64,000 bases of DNA from DTU052 sp050951725 (GCA_050951725.1 JBMNJO010000001.1:186001-250000), one strand, 5' to 3'; shown: positions 1 to 9,327, numbered from the stretch's first letter. Notes: generated by a model from the sequence alone, not told the origin. Program-made: numbers and translations.

Positions 1-89
1 AAATAAGAACCCGGGATAATAACATCGAACTCGGATTAATCTTCACCGACGGATCGATCGAATGATATACCGGGTGCGAACTTGCAGAA

Positions 90-159
90 GACAGGTTTGC
101 TGACCAGAAAAAATGGGATAGCGAACCTGTCCCCGTGTCCCACTGAATGAGACACGGGG
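90..159. repeat. Two adjacent stem-loops, REP-like
   Basis: Two inverted repeats lie back to back. GACAGGTTTGCT (90-101) pairs with AGCGAACCTGTC (120-131) with one G-T wobble, and CCCCGTGTC (131-139) pairs perfectly with GACACGGGG (151-159). No T-run follows either stem, so a plain intrinsic terminator is unlikely. Paired GC-rich hairpins in intergenic DNA are typical of REP-like elements; that class is inferred, and no second copy was noticed in the window. Confidence 0.45.
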
Positions 160-209
160 ATCAGACTGGCTAGTTACTGAATTTCGGAAACTTACAAAAC
201 CTGATGACG

Positions 210-329
210 TTATCTCTTATTCTGCTGACGGTTATCATCGCGACTGTTTTCTTCTCTGCGTTGCTGTTCTTTACGTTCCCGCTCAATGCGTTCTCTTTGT
301 TCTCTTATATCCTGTTCTCTGCAGCCCAC
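210..329 (-). CDS. Small charged coiled-coil peptide (39 aa)
   Basis: A short open frame starts at GTG with a near-perfect ribosome binding site (GGAGGTGA, 6 bases upstream). An ATG a few bases upstream is in another frame and gives only a 16-residue product. The 39-residue product is almost entirely Arg, Glu, Gln, Lys, Asp and Asn with a heptad-like run of R and E, so it should form a single very hydrophilic helix. It has one Cys at position 3 and no membrane segment. I do not recognise a family. The strong start signal argues for translation; the low complexity argues for caution. Confidence 0.5.
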   Translation of the reverse strand: MGCREQDIREQRERIERERKEQQRREENSRDDNRQQNKR

Positions 330-563
330 TCATAATCACCTCCTTTTTAAATGTCCAATATATTTTGCGGCTTTGCGTCATGTTTAATACTGTGGCTGGT
401 TGGCTATATATGGTGCTGGTAATCTATGTTGGGCATCAGAAATGAAATGCCCCAAAGAGCCAAAACCATACCGATGATGAGGGCGAGCTTTGCGGGAGGT
501 TGATCGGTTACAGATCGAACAGATTCATCTGCCGGATTCTCGTCGATGGGTTGAGAGACGTGA

Positions 564-595
564 AAGGCATGGGGAACATACGCTCCCCATGCCTT
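564..595. terminator. Hairpin after vanW-like gene
   Basis: AAGGCATGGGGA (564-575) pairs perfectly with TCCCCATGCCTT (584-595) around an 8-base loop, about 30 bases past the stop of the minus-strand VanW gene. The T-run on the minus side is poor, so termination efficiency is uncertain. Between the hairpin and position 404 a minus-strand frame stays open and ends in a hydrophobic helix, but it has no usable start. Confidence 0.55.
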
Positions 596-625
596 GAGCG
601 GAATCTTTGGGGGAAGAATCTGAAC

Positions 626-1735
626 CTATTCTTCCATTTTGTCGGCATGGTTGCCAAGAATCGTTATCATCAGCTGGTTGTCTTGCACTATGCTGCTGAT
701 TCTGATCGGATTTGATTTGTTGTTCTGCAGTTTCAGATCCAGTGAGCCGTACAGAACGGCCGCATCCTGACCGTTTGGTACGTATTTTACGTTGAGTGAA
801 TGCGGATGCCGTTCGAGAATGGGCAATCCGGCCAGTACCGATGCGTTATACAGGGTAGATGACACCTGGCATATTCCACCACCTATGTCATTTATCATCT
901 GCTTCCTGACTATCACCGGTGCGGATTTAAAGCCATTATCCCTGGTCCGTTCACCAACCCGGTCGTTGAAAGAAAACACCTCGCCGGGCATCAGTACGGT
1001 TCCGTCGATCAATTCGGCTGCTTTACGGATATTGACGGACCGGTTCTGATTGTTATTCAGCTCAGTCACGAAAAATGACAAGACGGCGTCAAACATCTTT
1101 AGATCTTCACTCGTAATCCGGGCATCGATTACCTTTGTTGCGATACTAACTGGTCCTGGTGTTTCCGATTGTATAGTCTGCAGAATCAGATCAATTGTCT
1201 TTTCATAGTCAATTTCCTTGCCTGCTGTCTCCTTGTCAATCGAAATCCCGCCCTCGGCAAGTCTTAACACAGCATCCCGGGCGGGAGCATAAATCTCATC
1301 ATTTATTGATTGTAAATAATCCTGAAGCTGGTCCTGGTCCCAGGAAAAAACCATAGGCATATCCACAGGGTCGGCCTGCAGCTTTAACAATTCGATGATC
1401 CTGTCAGCACCCTTGTTTTCTTCCATTTTTGCGACCAAATTGTCGATGGTCTTTTCGTGATCGTAGGAGAACTTGTACTCTCTTGTCGCCAACGGCCATT
1501 CCCTATTACCATCTGTAAGGATGATTTCTTCGGTAATAGGACTGTTGCGTTTGACGGTCTTAAGGTATGAAACCGCCCTGGCGGGTTCAAATCCGCTTAC
1601 ATCCCTGCCATCCACTTTGATCCCATAAGGAATCTCCCGGGCGTTGCCCGGCAGAATCCAAACAACACCGATAAAAATATTTAGGATTAGCTGAAAGGCG
1701 ACAATGAGAGGCAATAAAAGCAATGTGTACTTCAT
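626..1735 (-). CDS. VanW family protein
   Basis: A 369-residue protein with one N-terminal membrane segment (about residues 3-25), then a putative peptidoglycan-binding-type region (about 60-180) and a C-terminal VanW domain (about 230-365). The VanW signature is clear: LMPGEVFSFND, then GGGICQVSSTLYNA and ERHPHS. VanW proteins are common envelope proteins in Clostridia and Bacilli; their biochemical role is unknown, and despite the name there is no vancomycin cluster here. The product is probably anchored with the domain outside the membrane. It follows the PRC-barrel gene by about 24 bases on the same strand, so the two are likely co-transcribed. Confidence 0.88.
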   Translation of the reverse strand: MKYTLLLLPLIVAFQLILNIFIGVVWILPGNAREIPYGIKVDGRDVSGFEPARAVSYLKTVKRNSPITEEIILTDGNREWPLATREYKFSYDHEKTIDNLVAKMEENKGADRIIELLKLQADPVDMPMVFSWDQDQLQDYLQSINDEIYAPARDAVLRLAEGGISIDKETAGKEIDYEKTIDLILQTIQSETPGPVSIATKVIDARITSEDLKMFDAVLSFFVTELNNNQNRSVNIRKAAELIDGTVLMPGEVFSFNDRVGERTRDNGFKSAPVIVRKQMINDIGGGICQVSSTLYNASVLAGLPILERHPHSLNVKYVPNGQDAAVLYGSLDLKLQNNKSNPIRISSIVQDNQLMITILGNHADKMEE

Positions 1736-1759
1736 ACCACCAAACCGCCAACTTTAATC

Positions 1760-2578
1760 TTACACGTGGAATAAAAGGTCTTTCAGCTTTGCGGACGAAA
1801 CCGCTATATCGAGGATCTCCTCGGTGATCTTTTGGCCACTTTTAATTATCAGGGTTCCATTGTCATCATAGATGTCACTCTTGACTTCCCGCCCCAGAAG
1901 GTACTCGCGTTGTTTCTGTTCATACAGCTGAACCGCTTTGGGCTTATCAGCAACCTGGTCGGATTCCGGTGCGGGATCAACAGGAACAGGTTCTGTTTCA
2001 ACTGCGGCTGGTTCGTCTGTCCCGGCTTCGACTGGGACTGCGGCCTTTTCAGGTTCGGGAGCACTGGGAACAGTCTCCGAGTCAACGTCGTCAATGGTGC
2101 TCAATAAATTGTCTTCAACTTTTTCCTCAACAATCAATGCATCTTTACCAAAGGTCAAAGCTGACTTGGCGGGGATTATTCCTTTGACTGTAATGTTGTC
2201 AATGAGTTCACAACCGGTTATTAGCCCGGTATCCTCGTCAATATAGATTTCGCTGATTCTCCCAATGAACTTGCCCTTTTTGGTCAGTGCCTTGCTGCCG
2301 ATCAAACTGACGCCGCTTTCAACCAGAGTAATGGCCTCCGGTTCCTCGTTCAACTTTTTCATTATGGATGCTGATTCAATCATAACGGCATCTTTACCAA
2401 TTCCTTCTGTCATGGCAAAAGGAATAACGTAGGCCCCGTAATACCAGTTGGGAACGTCGACAACCAGATATTGAACAGATTTTTTTTCGGCATTGATTAA
2501 TAACTCGGTGACTTTTCCGATTTCGCACCCACTGGCGATGTCAAATACAGCCAACCCCTTAATATCAATACTTCGCAT
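1760..2578 (-). CDS. PRC-barrel domain protein
   Basis: The start is set at the ATG of MRSIDIKG, which has GGAGGG seven bases upstream; the longer TTG start would overlap that ribosome binding site. The 272-residue product has two PRC-barrel-like modules (about 1-75 and 85-160; GKVTELLIN and GRISEIYID are typical strands), a Pro/Ala/Glu-rich linker (165-225) and a short C-terminal domain. PRC barrels occur in RimM and in proteins linked to envelope or sporulation in Firmicutes. No membrane segment is seen, so it is probably cytoplasmic. The exact function is unknown. Confidence 0.8.
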   Translation of the reverse strand: MRSIDIKGLAVFDIASGCEIGKVTELLINAEKKSVQYLVVDVPNWYYGAYVIPFAMTEGIGKDAVMIESASIMKKLNEEPEAITLVESGVSLIGSKALTKKGKFIGRISEIYIDEDTGLITGCELIDNITVKGIIPAKSALTFGKDALIVEEKVEDNLLSTIDDVDSETVPSAPEPEKAAVPVEAGTDEPAAVETEPVPVDPAPESDQVADKPKAVQLYEQKQREYLLGREVKSDIYDDNGTLIIKSGQKITEEILDIAVSSAKLKDLLFHV

Positions 2579-2723
2579 CAAACAACCCTCCAATAGGAAT
2601 TTTTGATTCTTATCACAATCCTGCCCACAGGGTTAAAGGTCAATTACCCTCCGGGCAAGATTTCGCAATGGTTTTTATGGAGAGACAACCGGACAATAGA
2701 ATATATCACAGTCCGCGTGGTCT

Positions 2724-3857
2724 CTATGATGCCAGCTTGGCAAACAATACCTCAATATCATCAAGTATGAGTTCTACTATCTCTGTTGGTGGCTCTTGCT
2801 CAAGGATAGTCTCCAGAATAGTAAGAGCTTCGAGGTAATCGCCACGGGCCCTGGCTTCAAAAGCCTCGGTTATTAATTGCTCAATATCCATATGAACTCC
2901 TGTGTTTGTGGATTTCATTACCACATCATCTTCGTCAGCAAAACCCTCTTCAGCAACATCCCTTATGGAATGGGAATCTTCTTCCACGGGAACCAATTCA
3001 ACGGGTGTCGCATTCTCTTCTGTCAACTCGTCATAACCGGTGATACTTGTTTCCTGCTCCGGTAAAATATCATTATCCACAAAAAGTTCATCCTGCGCTG
3101 CCGCCGGGTCCAGAAGTTCCGTTTCCAAGCCAGTGACATTGTCACCGGATTCGGTTGCTTCAACTTTACCAGTGTCAGCCTCAGCAGGCTTGTCACTGGT
3201 TGGGCTGATACTGAGATTGTCCGGGTCTTCTGCAGTATATTCAGTCCCATCCTCGAGGCTTTCGTCAAGTTCATCAATGGCCCTGTTTTCTCCGCCTTCA
3301 TCGAGGTCACGCTCAACTTCAACGGGCTCAGTAATTATGGCGCTATCAAGCTCGTCCTGGCCCGCTGCTGTATCTTCAATTTCACCATTGACGCCTGTAT
3401 CCCGGTCATCAACGGGTTCAGTTTTTTCGGCTTCGTAAACATCACACACAACTTCAACGGGTTCGTCCGCAATGTTATCGCCTATTTCTAATTCAACCAT
3501 TGGCGTTTCAGGTTGAACCAATGATTCAGATTCGGTGATCAAATCGACATCATCCCGGACAGTGTTTTCCTCTCCCTCGGAATCAATCTCTGCAGTTGCT
3601 TCCTCTTCTGTTCTACTAACCGCGGATTTATACTGTTGATAGGCCAGGAGAAATACTACTCCCAGAGCCAGGGCGTAAAACAGAGCTGTGAAGGTGAGTG
3701 AAGTCCGTGCCAACATATAAGGAAGAATTGCAGCCAGAGTGTATGCACATATCGTAGAAACAACGAATAACCTTCGTTTTTGGGAATCCTTAATCAGGAT
3801 AAAAATAAGTATTAAAATTAAGATATTAAAAAATATTAAGACGTGTTGATACTGCAA
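2724..3857 (-). CDS. Membrane-anchored acidic protein
   Basis: A 377-residue protein starting at TTG with GGAGG eight bases upstream. Residues 1-95 hold two or three membrane helices. Residues 95-320 are low-complexity and strongly acidic (Glu, Asp, Thr, Val, Pro) with imperfect repeats around EPVEVE and TEPVE. The last 55 residues form a helical segment (EAFEARARGDYLEALTILE) that looks like one or two TPR repeats. I do not recognise a named family. The layout suggests a membrane anchor, a long disordered spacer and a small protein-binding domain on the cytoplasmic side. It may share transcription with the two downstream envelope genes, though a 145-base gap separates them. Confidence 0.65.
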   Translation of the reverse strand: MQYQHVLIFFNILILILIFILIKDSQKRRLFVVSTICAYTLAAILPYMLARTSLTFTALFYALALGVVFLLAYQQYKSAVSRTEEEATAEIDSEGEENTVRDDVDLITESESLVQPETPMVELEIGDNIADEPVEVVCDVYEAEKTEPVDDRDTGVNGEIEDTAAGQDELDSAIITEPVEVERDLDEGGENRAIDELDESLEDGTEYTAEDPDNLSISPTSDKPAEADTGKVEATESGDNVTGLETELLDPAAAQDELFVDNDILPEQETSITGYDELTEENATPVELVPVEEDSHSIRDVAEEGFADEDDVVMKSTNTGVHMDIEQLITEAFEARARGDYLEALTILETILEQEPPTEIVELILDDIEVLFAKLAS

Positions 3858-4254
3858 ATTGCAATCCTCCCGAGGCTATCTAAGGTAGTTTCGACATGAT
3901 AGGTTAAACTTCCTTTTAGAATTGATTTTTCCATGTCGGTTTTTGGTCAATCCTTTAGAGATTCAGAATTCAGGTTATCAATACCAACATCATTCACCAT
4001 TTTCTATCAATACCTTTTTGATCTCACTGCGAAAAGTTATAATCCGTTAGGTATGAATGCATAAACAGCATTATTCAGGTTTAAAACCATCAAACCAATA
4101 ACTGACTGTATATGCTGACAGTCTTTTATCTGAGGGGCAGTTGTGATGAGTGTTAAGAATGTAGTTTAATTATTAAAGAACATGTATAAATCGGAAACAG
4201 CTTGCTGTTGCCGAACGGGGGTTCGTGACCGGTTAAATAGGGGAGGGAATTTTG
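3858..4254. other. Intergenic region between divergent genes
   Basis: About 400 AT-rich bases separate the minus-strand acidic protein from the plus-strand C_GCAxxG_C_C gene. They should hold divergent promoters, but I found no convincing -35/-10 pair. A small hairpin (GAAC GGGG GTTC) lies near 4216-4227. No open frame with a ribosome binding site was seen. Confidence 0.4.
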
Positions 4255-4824
4255 ATGACGTTACAGTTGACCGAGGAATTAAGGGTTGGTCTGCTGGAGG
4301 ACGCTTACCGCCGGGGATATGATTACCTGCCCAAATGGGGTGCCTGTGCCCCGACGACCTTCGCTGCGATAATGGATACTCTGGGATACGCAGACGACCA
4401 GCTCGCCAGGGATATCTGGAAGGCCACTGTAGGACTTACGGGAGGAACCGGTAATATGGCAATTGGTACCTGTGGCGCTATGGCCGGTGCCGCCGCGGCT
4501 ATCAGCTTTAGCTTTGGGTTTACCAGGGAGGATGTTGAGCAGGATAATAACAAGATGATACTCATTAATAAAGCGGTGGCAGAAGTAGGGCAGCAGATGG
4601 TCAAGCTTTTCGGCCATACTGTGTGTCAGGAAGTCCAGCTGCGTAACTGGGGGAAAGCCTATCATTTTTCGAACCCCGATGTTTTGGGGGAATTCAGTAA
4701 AATGGCGATGAACACGACCGGGAGGATGAGGTGCTCGGATGTAACCGGAACCCTGACCCGCTTGGCGGTTGAAAAGATCCTGGAATACAACCCGCAATTC
4801 GTCAAACTCCAATATTCACTGTAA
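4255..4824 (+). CDS. C_GCAxxG_C_C family redox-type protein
   Basis: The ATG at 4255 is preferred over the TTG one codon upstream because it lies eight bases after GGAGG. The 189-residue product matches the C_GCAxxG_C_C family: an early Cys (WGACAPT), the core TCGAMAGAA, then VCQEV and RCSDVTG. Such proteins are thought to be redox-active or to bind metal or Fe-S clusters through the spaced cysteines, and are common in anaerobes. Their reaction is unknown. There is no signal peptide. It precedes the sensor kinase by 70 bases on the same strand and could be co-transcribed. Confidence 0.8.
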   Translation: MTLQLTEELRVGLLEDAYRRGYDYLPKWGACAPTTFAAIMDTLGYADDQLARDIWKATVGLTGGTGNMAIGTCGAMAGAAAAISFSFGFTREDVEQDNNKMILINKAVAEVGQQMVKLFGHTVCQEVQLRNWGKAYHFSNPDVLGEFSKMAMNTTGRMRCSDVTGTLTRLAVEKILEYNPQFVKLQYSL

Positions 4825-4894
4825 AAAAAGGAAAAGCGAAGATCAAGGTGAATGAATAATTAAATACTCGGAATATACATACTGGAGTGTTATC

Positions 4895-7048
4895 ATGAAC
4901 TTTTTTCAACGGTACCGCACCATCATGTGGGTGACGTTTGGGGTGCTGTTTATTGTATCGCTGGGCATGTTTTACCTGCAGTATACCTCACTGTGGAATC
5001 AGGAGGTCTCTCTTCTAACCGACAGGTTTCAGGAACACGCTATGAACCTGGACCACCAACTGCAGAGTACCACCGAACATATTAACACCATGCGGATTGA
5101 GGCGGAGCACTACCTGCGGTTTAACCCCGAACACCAGCCTACTCCACTGTTTATGCAGATCAAGGATGATCCTGAGACAGGCATCTTCTCCTTGAATTCG
5201 CTCAGTGATCCGTACAGCCCCGAAGTAGTGGGCAATCTTACCGGTACTGGATCGATTCGAAACCGCTCCCTGGAATACTACCGGGAAGTAGATATGGCAT
5301 TGGAGCTGAACTCGGCCTTGCAGGCTGCGAAGGACAATATCCCCAATGCTGCCTGGATCTATTATTATTCAAAGAATGTCTTCTGCGTTGCCTTTCCGTG
5401 GGCGCACTCCTCGGTCCTGTCCGCCAGCGACCGGCTTTTCTTCAAGGAATACTACCAATTGGGTATCCCGGAGAACAACCCGGAACGTAAGACCTTCTGG
5501 ACCAAGGCTTATGTCGACGAAACCGGACAGGGACTGATGGTTACCTGTGGGGCTCCCGTATATCATAATGATGAGTTTATGGGTACTATCAACCTTGATC
5601 TGACCCTTGATTTCCTCAACAGTTTCGTAACCAATTTTGAGCCCGGGTATGGCACTGTATTCCTGATTAACGACCACAATCAGTTGATCGCCCATCCTGA
5701 AATAGTGGTGTCCGCGGACAATAAGGTTAATTCAGCCAGGACCGCGTTCCCGGAAGCTATTCAGGACGATCTGGCGCAGCTGTTCAGTCACCGGCCTATG
5801 CAGCCGGTGGAACAGGACTCCTATGTGTTCTTCTACCAGAATCTACACAACGCACCCTGGAAACTGGTGTTTGTGGCTCCCGAATCTGAACTGACCCTGT
5901 CACTGCTCTCCAAAATGGGCCTGGGTTTTGTCGTTTTGATACTGGGCCTGGTTATCATAACAATCATTACCATTTCGGCTACCCGGCGGGAGTTTATCAC
6001 CCCTGCTGAGTTGCTGGTGAAACATATCCGCGATGAAAGCAACAACCAGGCGACAGCAGTTCCAGAGGTCCCCAAACCCTGGATACCCTGGTTTGAGACC
6101 ATAAGCGGGATATTCCAGAGCAATCGCCAGCTGATGACTGAGCTGCGGGAACACAACGAGCAGTTGGATGCACTGGTGGAACAGAGAACTCGGGAACTCA
6201 AGGTCAAGAACACGGAACTGGAGCAGTCCCTGGAACAGATAAGGTCTATGCAGGAACAGATCATCACCCAGGAGAAACTGGCTTCACTGGGTGCTCTGAC
6301 AGCAGGTATCGCTCACGAGATCAAGAATCCCCTGAATTTCGTGAATAATTTTGCTGAGCTCTCAGTCGATCTGGTTAAGGAACTCCGGGAGGAACTGGGG
6401 AGTCACCAGGACCTTTTTGACCAGGAAACCCAGGATTATATTGAGGAGATCCTTCAGGACCTGGAGCAGAACAGCTCCAAGATTAATGAGCATGGGAAAC
6501 GGGCGGACAGCATTGTTCGCGGGATGCTGCTCCATGCGCGGGGCAAGAGCGGAGACTTCCAACCGGTTGATATCAACGCTCTGATGGATGAGTACGCCAA
6601 ACTGGCTTACCACGGACTGCGGGCGCAGGATTCCAACTTTAATATCGACCTTAAGACCAGCTATGATCAATCGATCGGCCCGGTGGAACTGGTTCCCCAG
6701 GACATCAGCCGGGTGTTTCTGAATATAGTAAACAACGCCTGTTACGCTACCAACGAAAAGAAGAAGACAGCAGGTGATGACTACCACCCGCAGGTATCGG
6801 TTGTAACCAGGAACTTGGGGGACAAGGTTGAGATCAGGATCAGGGATAATGGAACCGGGATGCCACCAGAGGTGGTGAAAAAGATATTCCAGCCCTTCTT
6901 TACCACCAAGCCAACCGGACAGGGAACCGGTTTGGGACTCTCGATCAGTTTTGATATCTTGAACAGCCATCAAGGTGAGATGAGGGTTGAAACCGAAGAT
7001 GGTCAATACACTGAGTTCATTGTCACGCTGCCCAAGAAGCAGGCATAA
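4895..7048 (+). CDS. Cache-domain sensor histidine kinase
   Basis: A 717-residue membrane kinase. TM1 (about 12-30) and TM2 (about 340-362) flank an extracellular Cache-type ligand domain (about 31-335). A cytoplasmic linker and coiled coil (about 420-465) lead to the HisKA phosphoacceptor (GIAHEIKNPLNF, His474). The HATPase domain shows the N box (NIVNNACYA), G1 (RDNGTGMP), F box (FQPFFTT) and G2 (GTGLGLS). Cache domains usually bind small organic acids or amino acids; the ligand here is not evident. The response regulator gene follows after 139 bases and is its likely partner. The start ATG has GGAG upstream. Confidence 0.92.
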   Translation: MNFFQRYRTIMWVTFGVLFIVSLGMFYLQYTSLWNQEVSLLTDRFQEHAMNLDHQLQSTTEHINTMRIEAEHYLRFNPEHQPTPLFMQIKDDPETGIFSLNSLSDPYSPEVVGNLTGTGSIRNRSLEYYREVDMALELNSALQAAKDNIPNAAWIYYYSKNVFCVAFPWAHSSVLSASDRLFFKEYYQLGIPENNPERKTFWTKAYVDETGQGLMVTCGAPVYHNDEFMGTINLDLTLDFLNSFVTNFEPGYGTVFLINDHNQLIAHPEIVVSADNKVNSARTAFPEAIQDDLAQLFSHRPMQPVEQDSYVFFYQNLHNAPWKLVFVAPESELTLSLLSKMGLGFVVLILGLVIITIITISATRREFITPAELLVKHIRDESNNQATAVPEVPKPWIPWFETISGIFQSNRQLMTELREHNEQLDALVEQRTRELKVKNTELEQSLEQIRSMQEQIITQEKLASLGALTAGIAHEIKNPLNFVNNFAELSVDLVKELREELGSHQDLFDQETQDYIEEILQDLEQNSSKINEHGKRADSIVRGMLLHARGKSGDFQPVDINALMDEYAKLAYHGLRAQDSNFNIDLKTSYDQSIGPVELVPQDISRVFLNIVNNACYATNEKKKTAGDDYHPQVSVVTRNLGDKVEIRIRDNGTGMPPEVVKKIFQPFFTTKPTGQGTGLGLSISFDILNSHQGEMRVETEDGQYTEFIVTLPKKQA

Positions 7049-7089
7049 GGGATAAGTGCCGGTGATCCAGTGGAATTTGCGCCTGTTGA

Positions 7090-7133
7090 GATCGGCTTTG
7101 CGGCGGAACGAAAACTTGGCAAACGAGCCGATC
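7090..7133. repeat. Inverted repeat between kinase and regulator genes
   Basis: GATCGGCT (7090-7097) pairs with AGCCGATC (7126-7133) across a 28-base loop in the gap between the kinase and the response regulator. No T-run follows. It could modulate read-through or mRNA stability; nothing decides this. Confidence 0.3.
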
Positions 7134-7187
7134 GTTGAGGCAGAATGCTTGATAGGTATTTTTCTATGAAAGGTGGAACGGTTGGGG

Positions 7188-8348
7188 ATGACCTATAAGA
7201 TACTGGTAGTGGATGACGAGGCCGATCTGGAACTCCTGATCCGGCAGAGATTTCGCCGCCAGATACGGGCCAAGGAGTTTGAATTCAGCTTTGCCCACAA
7301 CGGGGTGGAAGCCCTGCAGAAGCTCAATCAGGACCCGGAAATCGATCTGGTACTGACGGACATAAACATGCCGGAGATGGACGGACTGACTCTCCTTAAT
7401 AAGCTGAATGATCGGAACTCAATACTCAAGGCCGTTGTTGTATCAGCGTATGGCGACATGGACAATATCCGGGTCGCAATGAACCGCGGAGCCTTCGACT
7501 TCCTTACAAAACCTATAGACTTTCAGGATCTGGATGCCACTATTCAAAAGTCTTTGAATGAGATTAACAACCTCAAGAAGGCCCTGGAGTTGAGAGACAA
7601 GTTTACCTCCCTGAAAGAGGAACTGAGCATCGCCGCCGAGATCCAGCAAACTTTCCTGCCCCGTCCGATATCGCAGAACAACGAATTTCGCGGTTTCTAT
7701 ATCGAGGCTATTATGACCCCGGCCCGGGAGGTAGGAGGAGACTTCTTCGATTACTTTTTAATTGATGAGGACCGACTGGCCTTTGTCATAGCCGACGTAT
7801 CAGGGAAGGGTGTACCGGCTGCCATGTTCATGGCTGTCAGCCGAACGGTCCTGCGGGTTACTGGCAAATCAGGCCTGCCAGCAGGTGAAACCATGAGGGC
7901 GGTCAACTACCTGCTCTGCCAGGACAATTCGCAGAACATGTTTGTCACCACATTCTACGGTATTCTCGATACTAAAACCGGCCAGATAGAGTACAGCAAC
8001 GGGGGCCACAATATCCCCTACATAGTGCGGGCGAGCGGGGAAGTAATCCCCTTGCCAAAGACCAAAGGTATGGCTTTAGGGGTATTTGAAGAGGCGCAAT
8101 TTGAACAGGGAAGCCTGGCTTTGGAGTCCGGTGATTCCCTGTTCCTTTATACCGATGGAGTAACCGAGGCTATGAATAACCAGAACGACCTGTACCAGGA
8201 GAGTCGCCTTGAGAGTATCCTGAATACCACCGTCAACATTTCGGCCCCTTCAGTCATTCCGACGGTGCTTGATGATGTGAGAAAATTCACTGAGGGAGCA
8301 GAACAGTCCGATGACATAACCATGGTGTTCCTTAGAAAGTCATCATAA
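7188..8348 (+). CDS. Response regulator with SpoIIE-type phosphatase output
   Basis: A receiver domain (about 1-122: VVDDE, phosphoacceptor Asp58 in LTDINMP, conserved Lys in FLTKPID) is joined by a helical linker (AELSIAAEIQQTFLP-type) to a PP2C/SpoIIE phosphatase domain (about 165-386: GGDFFDYF, ADVSGKGVPAAM, LFLYTDGVTEA, SDDITMV). This is the RsbU/RsbP-like plan: the phosphorylated receiver would switch a serine phosphatase that acts on an anti-sigma-factor antagonist. No such antagonist or anti-sigma gene is nearby, so the target lies elsewhere. ATG 7188 is chosen; a GTG five codons upstream sits directly against the AAAGG and is less likely. Confidence 0.9.
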   Translation: MTYKILVVDDEADLELLIRQRFRRQIRAKEFEFSFAHNGVEALQKLNQDPEIDLVLTDINMPEMDGLTLLNKLNDRNSILKAVVVSAYGDMDNIRVAMNRGAFDFLTKPIDFQDLDATIQKSLNEINNLKKALELRDKFTSLKEELSIAAEIQQTFLPRPISQNNEFRGFYIEAIMTPAREVGGDFFDYFLIDEDRLAFVIADVSGKGVPAAMFMAVSRTVLRVTGKSGLPAGETMRAVNYLLCQDNSQNMFVTTFYGILDTKTGQIEYSNGGHNIPYIVRASGEVIPLPKTKGMALGVFEEAQFEQGSLALESGDSLFLYTDGVTEAMNNQNDLYQESRLESILNTTVNISAPSVIPTVLDDVRKFTEGAEQSDDITMVFLRKSS

Positions 8349-8459
8349 CGAGGGAGAGTCAGGACAGGAGGACAGCAATGCTGTTGGTCTTTCCCGTATA
8401 CAGATCCCCACTACTGTTTATTGACAGGTCCGATACTTTGCCTTAAATATTACTTGATG

Positions 8460-8500
8460 TCGACACTCGTAAACCAATTCGTGTCGAAAAGCGGTATAAT
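8460..8500 (+). promoter_or_regulatory. Possible promoter with operator upstream of enoyl-CoA hydratase gene
   Basis: A TATAAT box lies at 8495-8500, 53 bases before the start codon. A perfect inverted repeat, TCGACAC (8460-8466) and GTGTCGA (8481-8487), with arms 21 bases apart centre to centre (two helical turns), overlaps the expected -35 area. No good TTGACA is present, which fits a regulated promoter needing or blocked by a bound factor. This is inference from sequence only. Confidence 0.4.
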
Positions 8501-8553
8501 TGAAAACAGTCAGCTCTATTTAGATACGTCAAACAATAAGGGAGGTTGGAATT

Positions 8554-9327
8554 TTGGCTTACAGAATTGACATCCAGGACAACATTGCCATCTTTACTAT
8601 TGACAACCCGCCGGTAAACTCGATTAATACCGAAGTATTAAAGGGCATGGAAAATATTATCGACCGGGTAAACGCGGAAGAGGAATTAAAGGGCTTAATC
8701 TTTACCGGTACCGCCAACATATTCAGCAGTGGGTTTGATCTCGGCGTCTTTAGTTCTTTTGAAGGACCGGAGCATATTAAAAGCTTTTTTCGATATGAAG
8801 AGGAGGTATTCTACAAGCTTTTCACCTGTTCCAAACCAGTCATTGGAGCCTTGAATGGCCATGCCAGTGCGGGGGGCCTGATCATAGCTCAGGCCTGTGA
8901 CTACCGGATGATGAAAAATGACCCCAATTTAAAGGTGCAAATGTCAGAGATAAAGCTCGGCATGTCCCTATCCCCCTGCCATGCGGAGATAATGAGATTT
9001 GGGTTGGAGACCAATAAGAACTGGAAAGAAGTTATATACAACGGTCAGAGAATTCCTGCGCCCGTCGCCCTGGAGATGGGTATCCTCGATGAACTGGTTG
9101 ACGAAGCGGAATTGTTGGCGAAAGCCAAAGCCAAAGTCTGTGAGTATATCGATACGCCGAACCGCCCCTTTATCGCGTTAAAGGCAATACAAAGGAAATA
9201 CGCTGCACAACGGGCTCGGGAAGGGATAGATGCGTTTGATCTAAGCCAATTGGTGAAGACCTTTACCAATCCAGCCGTTATCAAACAACTAAAGGCAACC
9301 CTGGATAGAATCACCAAAAGAAAATAA
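8554..9327 (+). CDS. Enoyl-CoA hydratase/isomerase family protein
   Basis: A 257-residue crotonase-fold protein, the usual length. It starts at TTG with GGAGG eight bases upstream. The oxyanion-hole segments are visible (FSSGFDLG and GHASAGGLIIAQACDYR), and SEIKLGM aligns with the usual catalytic Glu segment. Family members hydrate or isomerise enoyl-CoA thioesters in the cytoplasm; substrate chain length or ring type cannot be read from sequence. It stands alone between a possible promoter and a strong terminator, just upstream of the sigma-54 ligase/MFS unit, and shares the CoA-catabolism theme. Confidence 0.88.
   Translation: MAYRIDIQDNIAIFTIDNPPVNSINTEVLKGMENIIDRVNAEEELKGLIFTGTANIFSSGFDLGVFSSFEGPEHIKSFFRYEEEVFYKLFTCSKPVIGALNGHASAGGLIIAQACDYRMMKNDPNLKVQMSEIKLGMSLSPCHAEIMRFGLETNKNWKEVIYNGQRIPAPVALEMGILDELVDEAELLAKAKAKVCEYIDTPNRPFIALKAIQRKYAAQRAREGIDAFDLSQLVKTFTNPAVIKQLKATLDRITKRK

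Noticed and set aside
4279..4812. 177-residue minus-strand frame opposite the C_GCAxxG_C_C gene
   Set aside because: It is a shadow: the plus-strand frame has a recognisable family and a ribosome binding site, while this one has neither.
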